A stretch of DNA of 32,817 nucleotides from Alphaproteobacteria bacterium (GTDB taxonomy: Bacteria; Pseudomonadota; Alphaproteobacteria; Ferrovibrionales; Ferrovibrionaceae), in assembly GCA_018336035.1 (NCBI GenBank), contig JAGXRD010000008.1, positions 1-32,817 of the forward strand, read 5' to 3'. Positions 26,741 to 32,817 of this stretch are shown here, one piece after another; positions within the stretch are counted from its first letter, which is position 1; every line of letters starts with the position of its first letter. The translations under genes were made by a program, and so were the position numbers. Below the pieces are notes generated by a model. That model was not told the DNA's origin and did not search any database. It saw only the letters and a program-made list of their open reading frames with translations.

Positions 26741-27223
26741 ATGAGCGAAAATCCAGCGAAACCCGGACTTCACTCGCCAATTCCGGCTGCCGCCAATGCC
26801 GTTTCCGGCCCGGCCAGACCGGAACGGGCTGTGGTGGTGTTTGCCGAGGAAACCCGGCTGCCAAAGCTGCGCCGGCTCAAGCCCGGGTTTCGCCATTGCT
26901 ATGCCTATATGGCGATGCCGGGCGGCTGGGTCGGGATCGATCCTTTGGCATATATGACTGAGATCAAAGGGTTTTACGACTGGCCCGCTGAGGCGGACCT
27001 GGCCGCCCATCTGCGCGGCCTGGGGCAATGCGCGCTGACCGTGCCGGTGCTGACGCCGCCGCGCCGCCTGGCCCCGCCGCTGCCGTTTACCTGCGTGGAA
27101 GTGGTGAAGCGCCTGATCGGCCTGCAAAGCTGGTCCATCAGAACCCCATGGGAACTATTTCTCCATTTGCGGAAAATATCCCTTGATTATGGATTTGTTT
27201 TGTTCTATATCTCGTTTTCATAG
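26741..27223 (+). CDS. Phage-associated protein, possible permuted NlpC/P60-like fold
   Basis: A 160-residue protein. The core is conserved in feel with small proteins of alphaproteobacterial prophages: FRHCYAYMAMPGGWVGIDPL (H52, C53, D67) and then PLPFTCVEVVKRLIGL (C118). A His segment before a Cys-helix segment is the order of permuted NlpC/P60 and LRAT-type enzymes, so a cysteine peptidase, amidase or acyltransferase fold is possible (inference, not shown). The last about 20 residues come from strikingly AT-rich DNA and form a hydrophobic tail (YGFVLFYISFS). GTG at 26732 is an alternative start. It is the first gene after the strong divergent promoter. Confidence 0.65.
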   Translation: MSENPAKPGLHSPIPAAANAVSGPARPERAVVVFAEETRLPKLRRLKPGFRHCYAYMAMPGGWVGIDPLAYMTEIKGFYDWPAEADLAAHLRGLGQCALTVPVLTPPRRLAPPLPFTCVEVVKRLIGLQSWSIRTPWELFLHLRKISLDYGFVLFYISFS

Positions 27224-27238
27224 GAACAAATAGCAAAC
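27224..27238. promoter_or_regulatory. Second near match to the LexA box, before the polyproline gene
   Basis: GAAC-AAATAGC-AAAC differs by one base from GAAC-N7-GAAC. It lies in an AT-rich gap directly after the previous stop codon. GAACAAA at 27224-27230 also pairs with TTTGTTC at 27199-27205, so a stem is an alternative explanation. Confidence 0.22.
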
Positions 27239-27272
27239 ACCTCTAGTCGATCACCAGAAGGGATTTGCCGCC

Positions 27273-27509
27273 ATGGGTGGGATTTTCAGTTCTCCGTCGC
27301 CGCCGCCGCCACCTCCCCCGCCGCCTCCGCCCCCGGAGCCGGTCGAAAGCGCGGCCGAAATCGCCGAGAAGGCGGCGCGGGAACGCCGCCGCCGCGGCCA
27401 GGGCGAAACCATCGCCACCTCGTGGCGTGGCGTGAACGACACCGACACCGAAACGCTCGGCGGCGCCGCCGCGAGCAGCAGCCGCAGCAAGCGCCTGCTG
27501 GGCGAATGA
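27273..27509 (+). CDS. Small polyproline phage protein
   Basis: A 78-residue protein with MGGIFSSPS, then twelve prolines in a row (residues 10-21), a charged helix (AAEIAEKAARERRRRGQG), a short ETIATSWRGV segment and a C-terminal SKRLLGE. Small proteins with the start MGG, an RRGRxxTI-like middle and a final LLGE are found just before the portal gene in many podovirus-type phages; their role is not known to me. The proline run needs elongation factor P to be read well and is coded by a CCG/CCT-rich stretch prone to slippage. AAGGGA at 27258-27263 is the ribosome binding site. The next gene starts 11 bases after the stop. Confidence 0.75.
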   Translation: MGGIFSSPSPPPPPPPPPPPPEPVESAAEIAEKAARERRRRGQGETIATSWRGVNDTDTETLGGAAASSSRSKRLLGE

Positions 27510-27520
27510 GGGCAACAGGT

Positions 27521-29134
27521 ATGTCGGCAACAGACCGCATGACCATACGGCAAGAGGCGGACCACGATCCTGAAAAGGATCCGCTGCGTCCGGAGGCGCT
27601 GCGTCGCCGCTATGACCGGCTGCGCAGCCAGCGCGGCGCCTGGGAGGCGCTGTGGCAGGACTGCTACGACTATTCGCTGCCGTCGCGTCGCCCCAGTTCT
27701 GTGCCGGGCAGCAACAGCGGTCGTGTCGCCGAGCGTCTGTTCGACGCCACCGCGGCCGATGCGGCCGAACAGCTGGCGGCAACATTGCTGGCGCAGCTGA
27801 CGCCACCCTGGTCGCGCTGGTTCGCCTTCCAGCCGGGCCGCGATGTGCCCGAAGAGCAGCGCGGCGCCATGGCCAGCGAACTCGATCGTGCCGCGGAACT
27901 GCTGCAGGCGCAGTTCGATCGCTCGAACCTCGCGGTCGAGCTGCACCAGGCCATGCTGGATCTTGTCGTCGCCGGCACGGCCTGCCTGGCCTGCGAGGAA
28001 GCGCCGCTCGGCGAAACCAGCGCCTTCCGTTTCAGCGCCGTGCCACTCAGCGATCTCGCGCTCGATGAAGGCGGCAGCGGCCGGCTCGACACGGTCTTTC
28101 GCCGCCAGGAACTCACGCTCGAACAACTCGGCCAGCGCTATCCGATGCTGGAGCAGCAGGCCTGGTTCACCGCGCGGCGCCAGCGCGAACCCGATGCGCG
28201 CCTCGGCATTCTCGACTGTCTGCTGCCCGCTCCCGCACCACGGCACGGCTATCTGTTTGCCACCGTGCTGGAAGATGGATCTTTGGCGGATGACGCGCGC
28301 CTGCTCACTGCGGGACGTTTTGACCAGGTGCCGTTCATCGCCTTCCGTTGGCTCAAGGCGCCGGGCGAAGTCTATGGCCGCTCGCCGGTGATGAAGGCGC
28401 TGCCCGACATCAAGACGGCGAACAAGACGGTCGAACTCGTGCTCAAGAATGCCTCGATCGCCGTCACCGGCATCTGGCAGGCCGATGATGACGGCGTGCT
28501 CAACCCGGCCAATGTGAAGCTGGTGCCCGGCGCCATCATTCCCAAGGCGGTCGGCTCTTCTGGTCTCACGCCGCTGGCGGCGCCCGGACGTTTCGATATC
28601 TCGCAAATTGTGCTGGATGATCTGCGCGGTCGTATCCGCCACGCCCTGCTGGCCGACCGTCTCGGCCAGGTCGACGCACCGCGTATGACGGCCACTGAAG
28701 TGATGGAACGTTCGGCCGAGATGGCGCGCCAGCTCGGCGCCACCTTCGGTCGCCTGCAGTCAGAGTTGCTGAATCCGCTGCTGTTGCGTGCGGTGGCGAT
28801 CCTGCAGCGCCGTGGCGAGATCCCGCGTTTTGCGCTGGATGGCCGCGAAGTGGCACTGGTGCAGCAGTCGCCGCTGGCACGCCTGCAGGCGCAGGGCGAC
28901 GTGCAGGGCGTGCTGAGCTGGCTGCAGCAATTGCAGGCGCTGGGTCCGGCGGCTTTGCAGGTGGTGGACAGCGTCGCCGTCGCCCGTTGGCTCGGTCGCA
29001 CGCTCGGCGTGCCTGGCGAATTCCTGATCGAGGCGGGCGAGGCGCCGGCCGAGGGTGCAGGAAGCGCGGCGCCGCAGCTGCAGCAGATGTTGCAGCAACT
29101 GACCCAGGCATCCCAGCCGGGAGCCATGCCATGA
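27521..29134 (+). CDS. Phage portal (T7-type head-tail connector) protein
   Basis: A 537-residue protein matching the T7 gp8-type portal family. Family-like segments are RYDRLRSQRGAWEALWQDCYDYSLP near the N terminus (given in part), VAERLFDATAADAAEQLAATL, LTPPWSRWFAF, GRSPVMKALPDIKTANK, and MTATEVMERSAEMARQLGATF. Portals form the twelve-subunit ring at one capsid vertex through which DNA passes. The frame is whole, with no stop or shift. GAGGG at 27508-27512 precedes ATG at 27521; an earlier in-frame ATG lies inside the polyproline gene. The stop overlaps the start of the Bbp19-like gene (29131-29134). No terminase gene lies upstream and no capsid gene downstream. Confidence 0.9.
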   Translation: MSATDRMTIRQEADHDPEKDPLRPEALRRRYDRLRSQRGAWEALWQDCYDYSLPSRRPSSVPGSNSGRVAERLFDATAADAAEQLAATLLAQLTPPWSRWFAFQPGRDVPEEQRGAMASELDRAAELLQAQFDRSNLAVELHQAMLDLVVAGTACLACEEAPLGETSAFRFSAVPLSDLALDEGGSGRLDTVFRRQELTLEQLGQRYPMLEQQAWFTARRQREPDARLGILDCLLPAPAPRHGYLFATVLEDGSLADDARLLTAGRFDQVPFIAFRWLKAPGEVYGRSPVMKALPDIKTANKTVELVLKNASIAVTGIWQADDDGVLNPANVKLVPGAIIPKAVGSSGLTPLAAPGRFDISQIVLDDLRGRIRHALLADRLGQVDAPRMTATEVMERSAEMARQLGATFGRLQSELLNPLLLRAVAILQRRGEIPRFALDGREVALVQQSPLARLQAQGDVQGVLSWLQQLQALGPAALQVVDSVAVARWLGRTLGVPGEFLIEAGEAPAEGAGSAAPQLQQMLQQLTQASQPGAMP

Positions 29135-29358
29135 GCGGAATGACGAACGATCCGCTGCAGAGCGATCTGGCCTCGGCCTTCGCGCGCTGTTTCCGCGGCA
29201 ATGACGGCGAGCGTGTGATGGCGCATCTGCGCCGCATCACCATCGAACGCCGCCCGGCGCCCGACTGCAGCGAAGCCGAATTGCGGCATCTGGAAGGGCA
29301 GCGCCATCTCGCCGCCTACATCCAGCAGCTTGTCACGCGCGGCCAACTCGGGTCGTGA
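29131..29358 (+). CDS. Bbp19-like phage protein
   Basis: A 75-residue protein with the pattern of the Bbp19-type phage domain: ASAFARCFRGNDGERVMAHLRR (in part), then AELRHLEGQRHLAAYIQQLV, ending in RGQLGS. The family is found between portal and scaffold genes in podovirus-like phages; its molecular role is not known to me. It begins on ATG at 29131, overlapping the portal stop in ATGA, so it is translationally coupled. The open frame further upstream is only the portal gene read in another frame. Confidence 0.8.
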   Translation: MSGMTNDPLQSDLASAFARCFRGNDGERVMAHLRRITIERRPAPDCSEAELRHLEGQRHLAAYIQQLVTRGQLGS

Positions 29359-29405
29359 ACAGAACATTTCAGGATCACTGAAGGTTTTTGGGAAAGGGAT
29401 ACGCA

Positions 29406-30128
29406 ATGACAGCCAATTTGCTTGAGGCGGAAACGCAGACTGAAGGTGGTGTGGATGCCGTGCCGGAGAAATTCCGCGATCCGCGCACCGGCGAAATCCG
29501 TGTCGACCTGCTGGTGAAATCCTATCGCGCGCTGGAGCAGAAGCTCGCTGGCATGGTCGCCGTGCCGGGCGATGACAGCGACGAAGACTCGCGGCTGCGT
29601 TTCAACCGCGCGCTCGGCGTGCCGGACTCGCCCGATGGCTACGAAATCACCCTGGCCAATCCCGCGCTTTCGACGGATGCCGAAGTGAACCGCCGCCTGC
29701 ATGAGGCCGGCTTCACCCCGGCCCAGGCGCAGCTGGTCTACGATCTCGCCTGCGACCATGTCGTGCCGCAACTCAGCCGCATGGCAGGTGAATACCGCCT
29801 GCGTGGCGAGCGTGACCGCCTGCTGCAGCGCTATGGCGGCGAGGCGCGTTTCGCCGAGACCGCGCGCGCGCTCGAAGCCTGGGGTCAGCGCAATCTTCCC
29901 GAGTCGGTCTTCAACGCACTGGCGTCGTCCTATGAAGGCATCTGCGCGCTGGAATCGATGATGCAGAACGGCGATCCGGCGCTCACGCGCGGCGGCGCGG
30001 GCGGTGACGCGGCGCTCAGCGAGGACCAGCTGGTCGGCATGATGCGCGACCCGCGCTACTGGAAGAAACGCGACCCCGAATTCCTCACCAAGGTCACAGA
30101 CGGCTTCAAGAGGCTGTATCCGGGCTGA
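29406..30128 (+). CDS. Phage capsid assembly scaffolding protein
   Basis: A 240-residue protein. The segment VPEKFRDPRTGEIRVDLLVKSYRALEQKL (in part) is the usual opening of T7 gp9-like and GTA-like scaffolds, and LGVPDSPDGYEI follows. A helical middle (about 95-190) and a basic C-terminal helix (MRDPRYWKKRDPEFLTKVTDGF) follow; in such proteins the C terminus binds the coat protein. Scaffolds guide coat subunits into a procapsid and then leave. ATG at 29406 with AAAGGGA upstream is used in preference to 29388. A coat protein gene should follow but does not; the next 235 bases hold only a small possible gene. Confidence 0.82.
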   Translation: MTANLLEAETQTEGGVDAVPEKFRDPRTGEIRVDLLVKSYRALEQKLAGMVAVPGDDSDEDSRLRFNRALGVPDSPDGYEITLANPALSTDAEVNRRLHEAGFTPAQAQLVYDLACDHVVPQLSRMAGEYRLRGERDRLLQRYGGEARFAETARALEAWGQRNLPESVFNALASSYEGICALESMMQNGDPALTRGGAGGDAALSEDQLVGMMRDPRYWKKRDPEFLTKVTDGFKRLYPG

Positions 30129-30172
30129 TCGCGTCGGCTGGCCCCGACGACAGCAGGGAGATCTGCATCGCG

Positions 30173-30367
30173 GTGGCCGGCTGCCCTCTTTTTCACGCGC
30201 CAACCGACAACCGCAAACGGGATTTCCCGGCGCGGCCGGAGGACGCGGCGGCGACAGCGCCCTGTCTTTCGCGGACGGGACAACGCTGCGGGCTGCATGA
30301 ACCGGCCAGTTCGTCCCACGGGGCAACCGGCTTTTGTGAACCGATGACGAAAAGGAGCGTCAGATGA
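30173..30367 (+). CDS. Possible small Cys-containing protein before the holin
   Basis: A 64-codon open frame with GTG start (AGGGAG at 30155-30160 lies 12 bases before; an ATC at 30167 is nearer) and no likeness that I know. Cysteines are at 4, 31, 39 and 55, with histidines at 8, 42 and 49, so metal binding is imaginable. The strongest support is the ATGA overlap with the holin start at 30364-30367. It sits in the gap where a major capsid gene would be expected, and a hairpin-like CGTCGG/CCGACG lies at 30132-30149. It could instead be leftover sequence from a deletion. Confidence 0.35.
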   Translation: MAGCPLFHAPTDNRKRDFPARPEDAAATAPCLSRTGQRCGLHEPASSSHGATGFCEPMTKRSVR

Positions 30368-30663
30368 CGCCGACGATTGAACAATCCTTCGTCCGCCAGT
30401 TCGAACACGAGCTTAACAAGATCGAGGCCGCACACCGTTCGGTCTTCGTCGCCGGCTGGCGGCCCGCGGTGGGCTGGATCTGTGCGCTCGGCGTCGGCTG
30501 GGCCTATCTTGGCCACCCGCTATTTCTTTGGGCGGCGGCCTTGTGGTCGCCCAGCCTTCAGCCACCAGCCATTCAGATCGATAGCCTGTTCGAGCTGGTG
30601 CTGGCGATGCTCGGCATGGCCGGCCTGCGCAGCTTCGAGAAGTCGACAGGACGGTCGAAATGA
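30364..30663 (+). CDS. Holin of the 3TM type (GTA-holin family)
   Basis: A 99-residue membrane protein matching the 3TM holin family named for gene-transfer-agent release. An N-terminal charged helix (FVRQFEHELNKIEAAHRS) leads to the hallmark GWRPAVGWICALGVGWAYLG (residues 31-50), a second hydrophobic stretch (FLWAAALWSP) and a third (LFELVLAMLGMAGLRSFEKSTG, in part). Holins permeabilise the inner membrane to time lysis. No endolysin gene is adjacent, unless the protein at 26741 plays that part. It closes the phage-derived module; the next gene, DUF952, belongs to the chromosome. Confidence 0.88.
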   Translation: MTPTIEQSFVRQFEHELNKIEAAHRSVFVAGWRPAVGWICALGVGWAYLGHPLFLWAAALWSPSLQPPAIQIDSLFELVLAMLGMAGLRSFEKSTGRSK

Positions 30664-30733
30664 TGGCGGACAAAGTCGGCGGGTGAATCAAGTGATGGGT
30701 GACGCAGATAGCGCCTTCTGCTATGTCGCTGCC

Positions 30734-31078
30734 ATGACCGTGATCTATCGTATCATCTCAGAACGCGACTGGCAGGCGGCGCAGGCCGCTGGCGCCTTCA
30801 CCGGCACGGCGCATGACCTGCGTGACGGTTTCATCCATTTCTCCACCGCCAGACAGGCGGCCGAAACCGCGGCCAAGCATTATGCTGGCAAGACGGATCT
30901 GCTGCTGCTCTATGTGCGGGACAGCGACCTTGCATCTCCGCTGAAATGGGAAAAGTCGCGCAACGACGATCTCTTCCCGCATCTCTACGGGCCGCTTCCG
31001 GTCTCTGCAGTGCATCGTGTCGAAAAGCTGCCGCTCGATTCCGCCGGCCGGCATGTTTTCCCGGAAAGCCTGCCGTGA
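30734..31078 (+). CDS. DUF952 family protein
   Basis: A 114-residue cytoplasmic protein of the DUF952 family. It begins MTVIYRIISERDWQAA and has the family hallmarks RDGFIHFSTARQAAETA, LLLLYVRDSDL, LKWEKSRNDDLFPHLYGPLP and VEKLPLD. The fold is related to ADP-ribosyltransferase-like domains, though no activity is established. DUF952 genes commonly precede pyrD in alphaproteobacteria. The ATG at 30734 gives the usual beginning; one at 30695 would add 13 residues. The stop overlaps the GTG start of the next gene (31075-31078). Confidence 0.9.
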   Translation: MTVIYRIISERDWQAAQAAGAFTGTAHDLRDGFIHFSTARQAAETAAKHYAGKTDLLLLYVRDSDLASPLKWEKSRNDDLFPHLYGPLPVSAVHRVEKLPLDSAGRHVFPESLP

Positions 31079-31701
31079 CCGGTTTCATCCGCGATCCCTA
31101 CTGGGCTCAGCCGCTGATCTCCTACACGGTGATGAACCTGCTGGACGACGCCGCGCGCGACCAGAGCCTACAGGCGGTCCACCGGGTTGCTGCGATAGCC
31201 GGCTCACCGGATCACCTGCTGGTCGCGCCGGCCAAAACCTTCCATCTCTCGCTCTATGCCATCGCGCCGGTGCGGTCGGAGTTCGACAAGGACGCCTGGT
31301 GGGCCGATCATGGCGGGCAGGCACTGTCGGTGTTCCGCCGCTGGTGCGACACCCATACGGCGGTCACCCTGCGCTTTCGCCAGCTGCGCGCCACCTCCAC
31401 GGCCATTATCGCCATCGCCGAACCTGAAGAGGCCGTCTGGTCGCTGCGTCGCATGATGCAGGCAGACGTGCCGCAGCCGCCCGGCGGCACGCCGAACTAT
31501 GACATGATCCATATGACCTTGGCGCGCTATGCCCGGCCGGACCTGTTCCCCGCCGATTTCGCCACGCAGGTTGCGGCATTGCCGCTGCAGATCGACGTCC
31601 CGCTGCATCAGGCCAGCGTGGTGCGCGAGACTGCCTATCCGTTGCTCGGCGGCAAGCCGGTCGAAACGCGACCCCTCAGGATGCCAGGGAAGGTCACATG
31701 A
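31075..31701 (+). CDS. 2H phosphoesterase-like protein
   Basis: A 208-residue protein with the two His-x-Thr/Ser motifs of the 2H superfamily: H57-L-S59 in TFHLSLYAI and H146-M-T148 in MIHMTLARY, about 90 residues apart as in 2'-5' RNA ligase and cyclic phosphodiesterase relatives. It may open 2',3'-cyclic phosphates or act on RNA ends; the substrate is unknown. GTG at 31075, in GTGA overlap with DUF952, is the start, with GGAAAG just upstream. Its stop overlaps pyrD (31698-31701). Its presence between DUF952 and pyrD in one coupled operon is unusual to me. Confidence 0.82.
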   Translation: MTGFIRDPYWAQPLISYTVMNLLDDAARDQSLQAVHRVAAIAGSPDHLLVAPAKTFHLSLYAIAPVRSEFDKDAWWADHGGQALSVFRRWCDTHTAVTLRFRQLRATSTAIIAIAEPEEAVWSLRRMMQADVPQPPGGTPNYDMIHMTLARYARPDLFPADFATQVAALPLQIDVPLHQASVVRETAYPLLGGKPVETRPLRMPGKVT

Positions 31702-32744
31702 GCCTCTATCGTAATTTCATCTTCCCGCTGGTGCAGACTATCGACGCCGAAACCGCGCATCGCGCCACGCTGAAACTGCTCAGCTGTGCGCCGTTGCCGC
31801 CGGCTGCCAGCGACGATCCGGTGCTGGCCACCACACTGTTCGGTAAGTCGCTGCCCAATCCGGTCGGTCTGGCGGCTGGCTTCGACAAGAATGCCGAAGT
31901 GCCCGATGCCATGCTGCGGCTCGGTTTCGGCTTCGTCGAAGTCGGCGGCATCACGCCGAAGCCACAGCTAGGAAATCCGCGCCCGCGTGTGTTTCGTTTG
32001 CCCGAGGATCGCGCGGTGATCAACCGCATGGGCTTCAACAATGATGGCCTGGAGGTTGCGGCAAAGCGACTGGAAGCGCGCAGGGGGCGTTCCGGTATTG
32101 TCGCTGCCAATCTCGGCGCCAACAAGGACAGCGCGGATCGCCCCGGCGACTACGCGATTTCCTACGAACGCCTGGCGGCGCTGGTCGATTTCGCCGTGGT
32201 CAATGTCTCCTCGCCCAACACGCCGGGCCTGCGCAATCTGCAGGGCCGCGAGGAACTGGCCGCTTTACTGACGCGCCTGCGGCCGCTGCATGAGAAGCTG
32301 AAGACGCCGCTGCTGGTCAAGATCGCGCCAGATCTTGCCGAAGAAGACATCCGCGATGTCGCCGAGCTGGCGCTGCAGTTCAGACTGGATGGCATCGTCG
32401 CCACCAACACCACCATTGCGCGCCCGGCATCCTTGCGCAGTGTCAACCGCGGCGAGACCGGCGGACTTTCCGGCGCGCCCGTCTTCGAAGCCTCGACTGC
32501 CGTGCTGAAACAGCTCTATGGCCATGTCGGCACGCGCATGCCGCTGATCGGCGTCGGCGGCATTGCCTCGGGCGCACAGGCCTATGCGAAAATCCGCGCC
32601 GGTGCCTCGGCGGTGCAGCTGTATTCGGCCCTGGTCTATGAAGGCCCGGCGCTGGTGTCGCGCATCAAGCGCGAGCTGGCGACTTTGCTGAAGCGCGACG
32701 GGTTCAGGTCGGTTGCCGACGCCGTCGGTGCGGACGTCAAGTAA
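31698..32744 (+). CDS. pyrD: Dihydroorotate dehydrogenase (quinone), class 2
   Basis: A 348-residue membrane-associated flavoenzyme that oxidises dihydroorotate to orotate with quinone, the fourth step of pyrimidine synthesis. The N-terminal helix pair (about 1-35) is the class 2 membrane and quinone site. The FMN barrel follows: NPVGLAAGFDKNAEVPDA, VEVGGITPKPQLGNP, MGFNNDG, the catalytic serine region VNVSSPNTPGLRN at 169-180, LVKIAPDL, and the phosphate-binding GVGGIASG near the end. It is the last gene of the DUF952-2H-pyrD operon, starting in ATGA overlap. A palindromic repeat follows at once. Confidence 0.97.
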   Translation: MSLYRNFIFPLVQTIDAETAHRATLKLLSCAPLPPAASDDPVLATTLFGKSLPNPVGLAAGFDKNAEVPDAMLRLGFGFVEVGGITPKPQLGNPRPRVFRLPEDRAVINRMGFNNDGLEVAAKRLEARRGRSGIVAANLGANKDSADRPGDYAISYERLAALVDFAVVNVSSPNTPGLRNLQGREELAALLTRLRPLHEKLKTPLLVKIAPDLAEEDIRDVAELALQFRLDGIVATNTTIARPASLRSVNRGETGGLSGAPVFEASTAVLKQLYGHVGTRMPLIGVGGIASGAQAYAKIRAGASAVQLYSALVYEGPALVSRIKRELATLLKRDGFRSVADAVGADVK

Positions 32745-32817
32745 GACGTGGATCCCCGGGTCAAGCCCGGGGATGACAAAGATAAAGTGTGTCATGGCCG
32801 GGCTTGACCCGGCCATC
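32745..32817. repeat. Intergenic palindromic repeat, copy D (cut by window edge)
   Basis: It begins at the base after the pyrD stop. The first arm is GTGGATCCCCGGG-TCAAG-CCCGGGGATGAC (given in parts). The second, 32791-32817, is GTCATGGCCGGG...CCCGGCCATC and is cut by the window end. The leader GACGTGGAT is the same as in copy A (31-39). It may stabilise or end the pyrD transcript. Confidence 0.8.

Noticed and set aside
27251-28642. A 463-codon minus-strand open frame
   Set aside because: It is antisense to the portal and polyproline genes and has low-complexity Gly/Arg content typical of a shadow.
29316-30326. A 336-codon minus-strand frame that might fill the capsid gap
   Set aside because: It is antisense to the scaffold gene, shows no capsid-like segments and lacks a ribosome binding site.

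Overview
The window looks like chromosomal DNA of a GC-rich alphaproteobacterium, most likely of the Rhodospirillales type. The placement rests on gene content and order: fzlA-like GST, queG and an SDR together; rplU-rpmA then obgE-proB-proA-nadD; DUF952 before pyrD; a short HTH-S24 regulator; a GTA-type 3TM holin; and an AapJ-type binding protein. No rRNA, tRNA, CRISPR array or insertion sequence was seen. The coding density is high, and the longest stretch without a called gene is under 270 bases.

Layout. 1-2170: an Lrp/AsnC regulator with a small secreted protein, divergent from phenylalanine 4-monooxygenase. The gap that follows contains a sequence able to fold into a 93-nt cloverleaf. 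2171-7993: two GST-fold proteins (one FzlA-like), RidA, QueG, a TPR protein, an SDR, a GNAT acetyltransferase and an alpha/beta hydrolase. 7999-11705: a DUF2927-like/Sel1 fusion, a GT4 glycosyltransferase and an orphan AapJ-like binding protein. 11933-15629: thrS, infC (read from an AUA start) and a quinone oxidoreductase. 15633-20600 on the minus strand: rplU-rpmA, a terminator, then obgE-proB-proA-nadD and a 71-aa protein, with most junctions overlapping by 4-8 bases. 20688-23107: a secreted nuclease, a lipid kinase, an ABM-fold protein and a TerB-like protein.

23177-30663 is the most unusual part. A LexA-like HTH-S24 regulator and a DinG-type helicase form a minus-strand operon. Divergent from it is a compact phage-derived module: a possible permuted NlpC/P60-like protein, a polyproline protein, a T7-type portal, a Bbp19-like protein, a scaffold, a possible small Cys-containing ORF and a GTA-type holin. 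Terminase, major capsid and tail genes are absent, yet the reading frames are intact. The shared regulatory region holds a strong sigma70-like promoter, a perfect inverted repeat and a near match to the alphaproteobacterial LexA box. This suggests a DNA-damage-linked, possibly domesticated phage remnant (inference).

30734-32744 holds DUF952, a 2H-phosphoesterase-like protein and pyrD, joined by 4-base start/stop overlaps. Four copies of a GC-rich palindromic repeat lie between genes, and both window ends fall inside copies.
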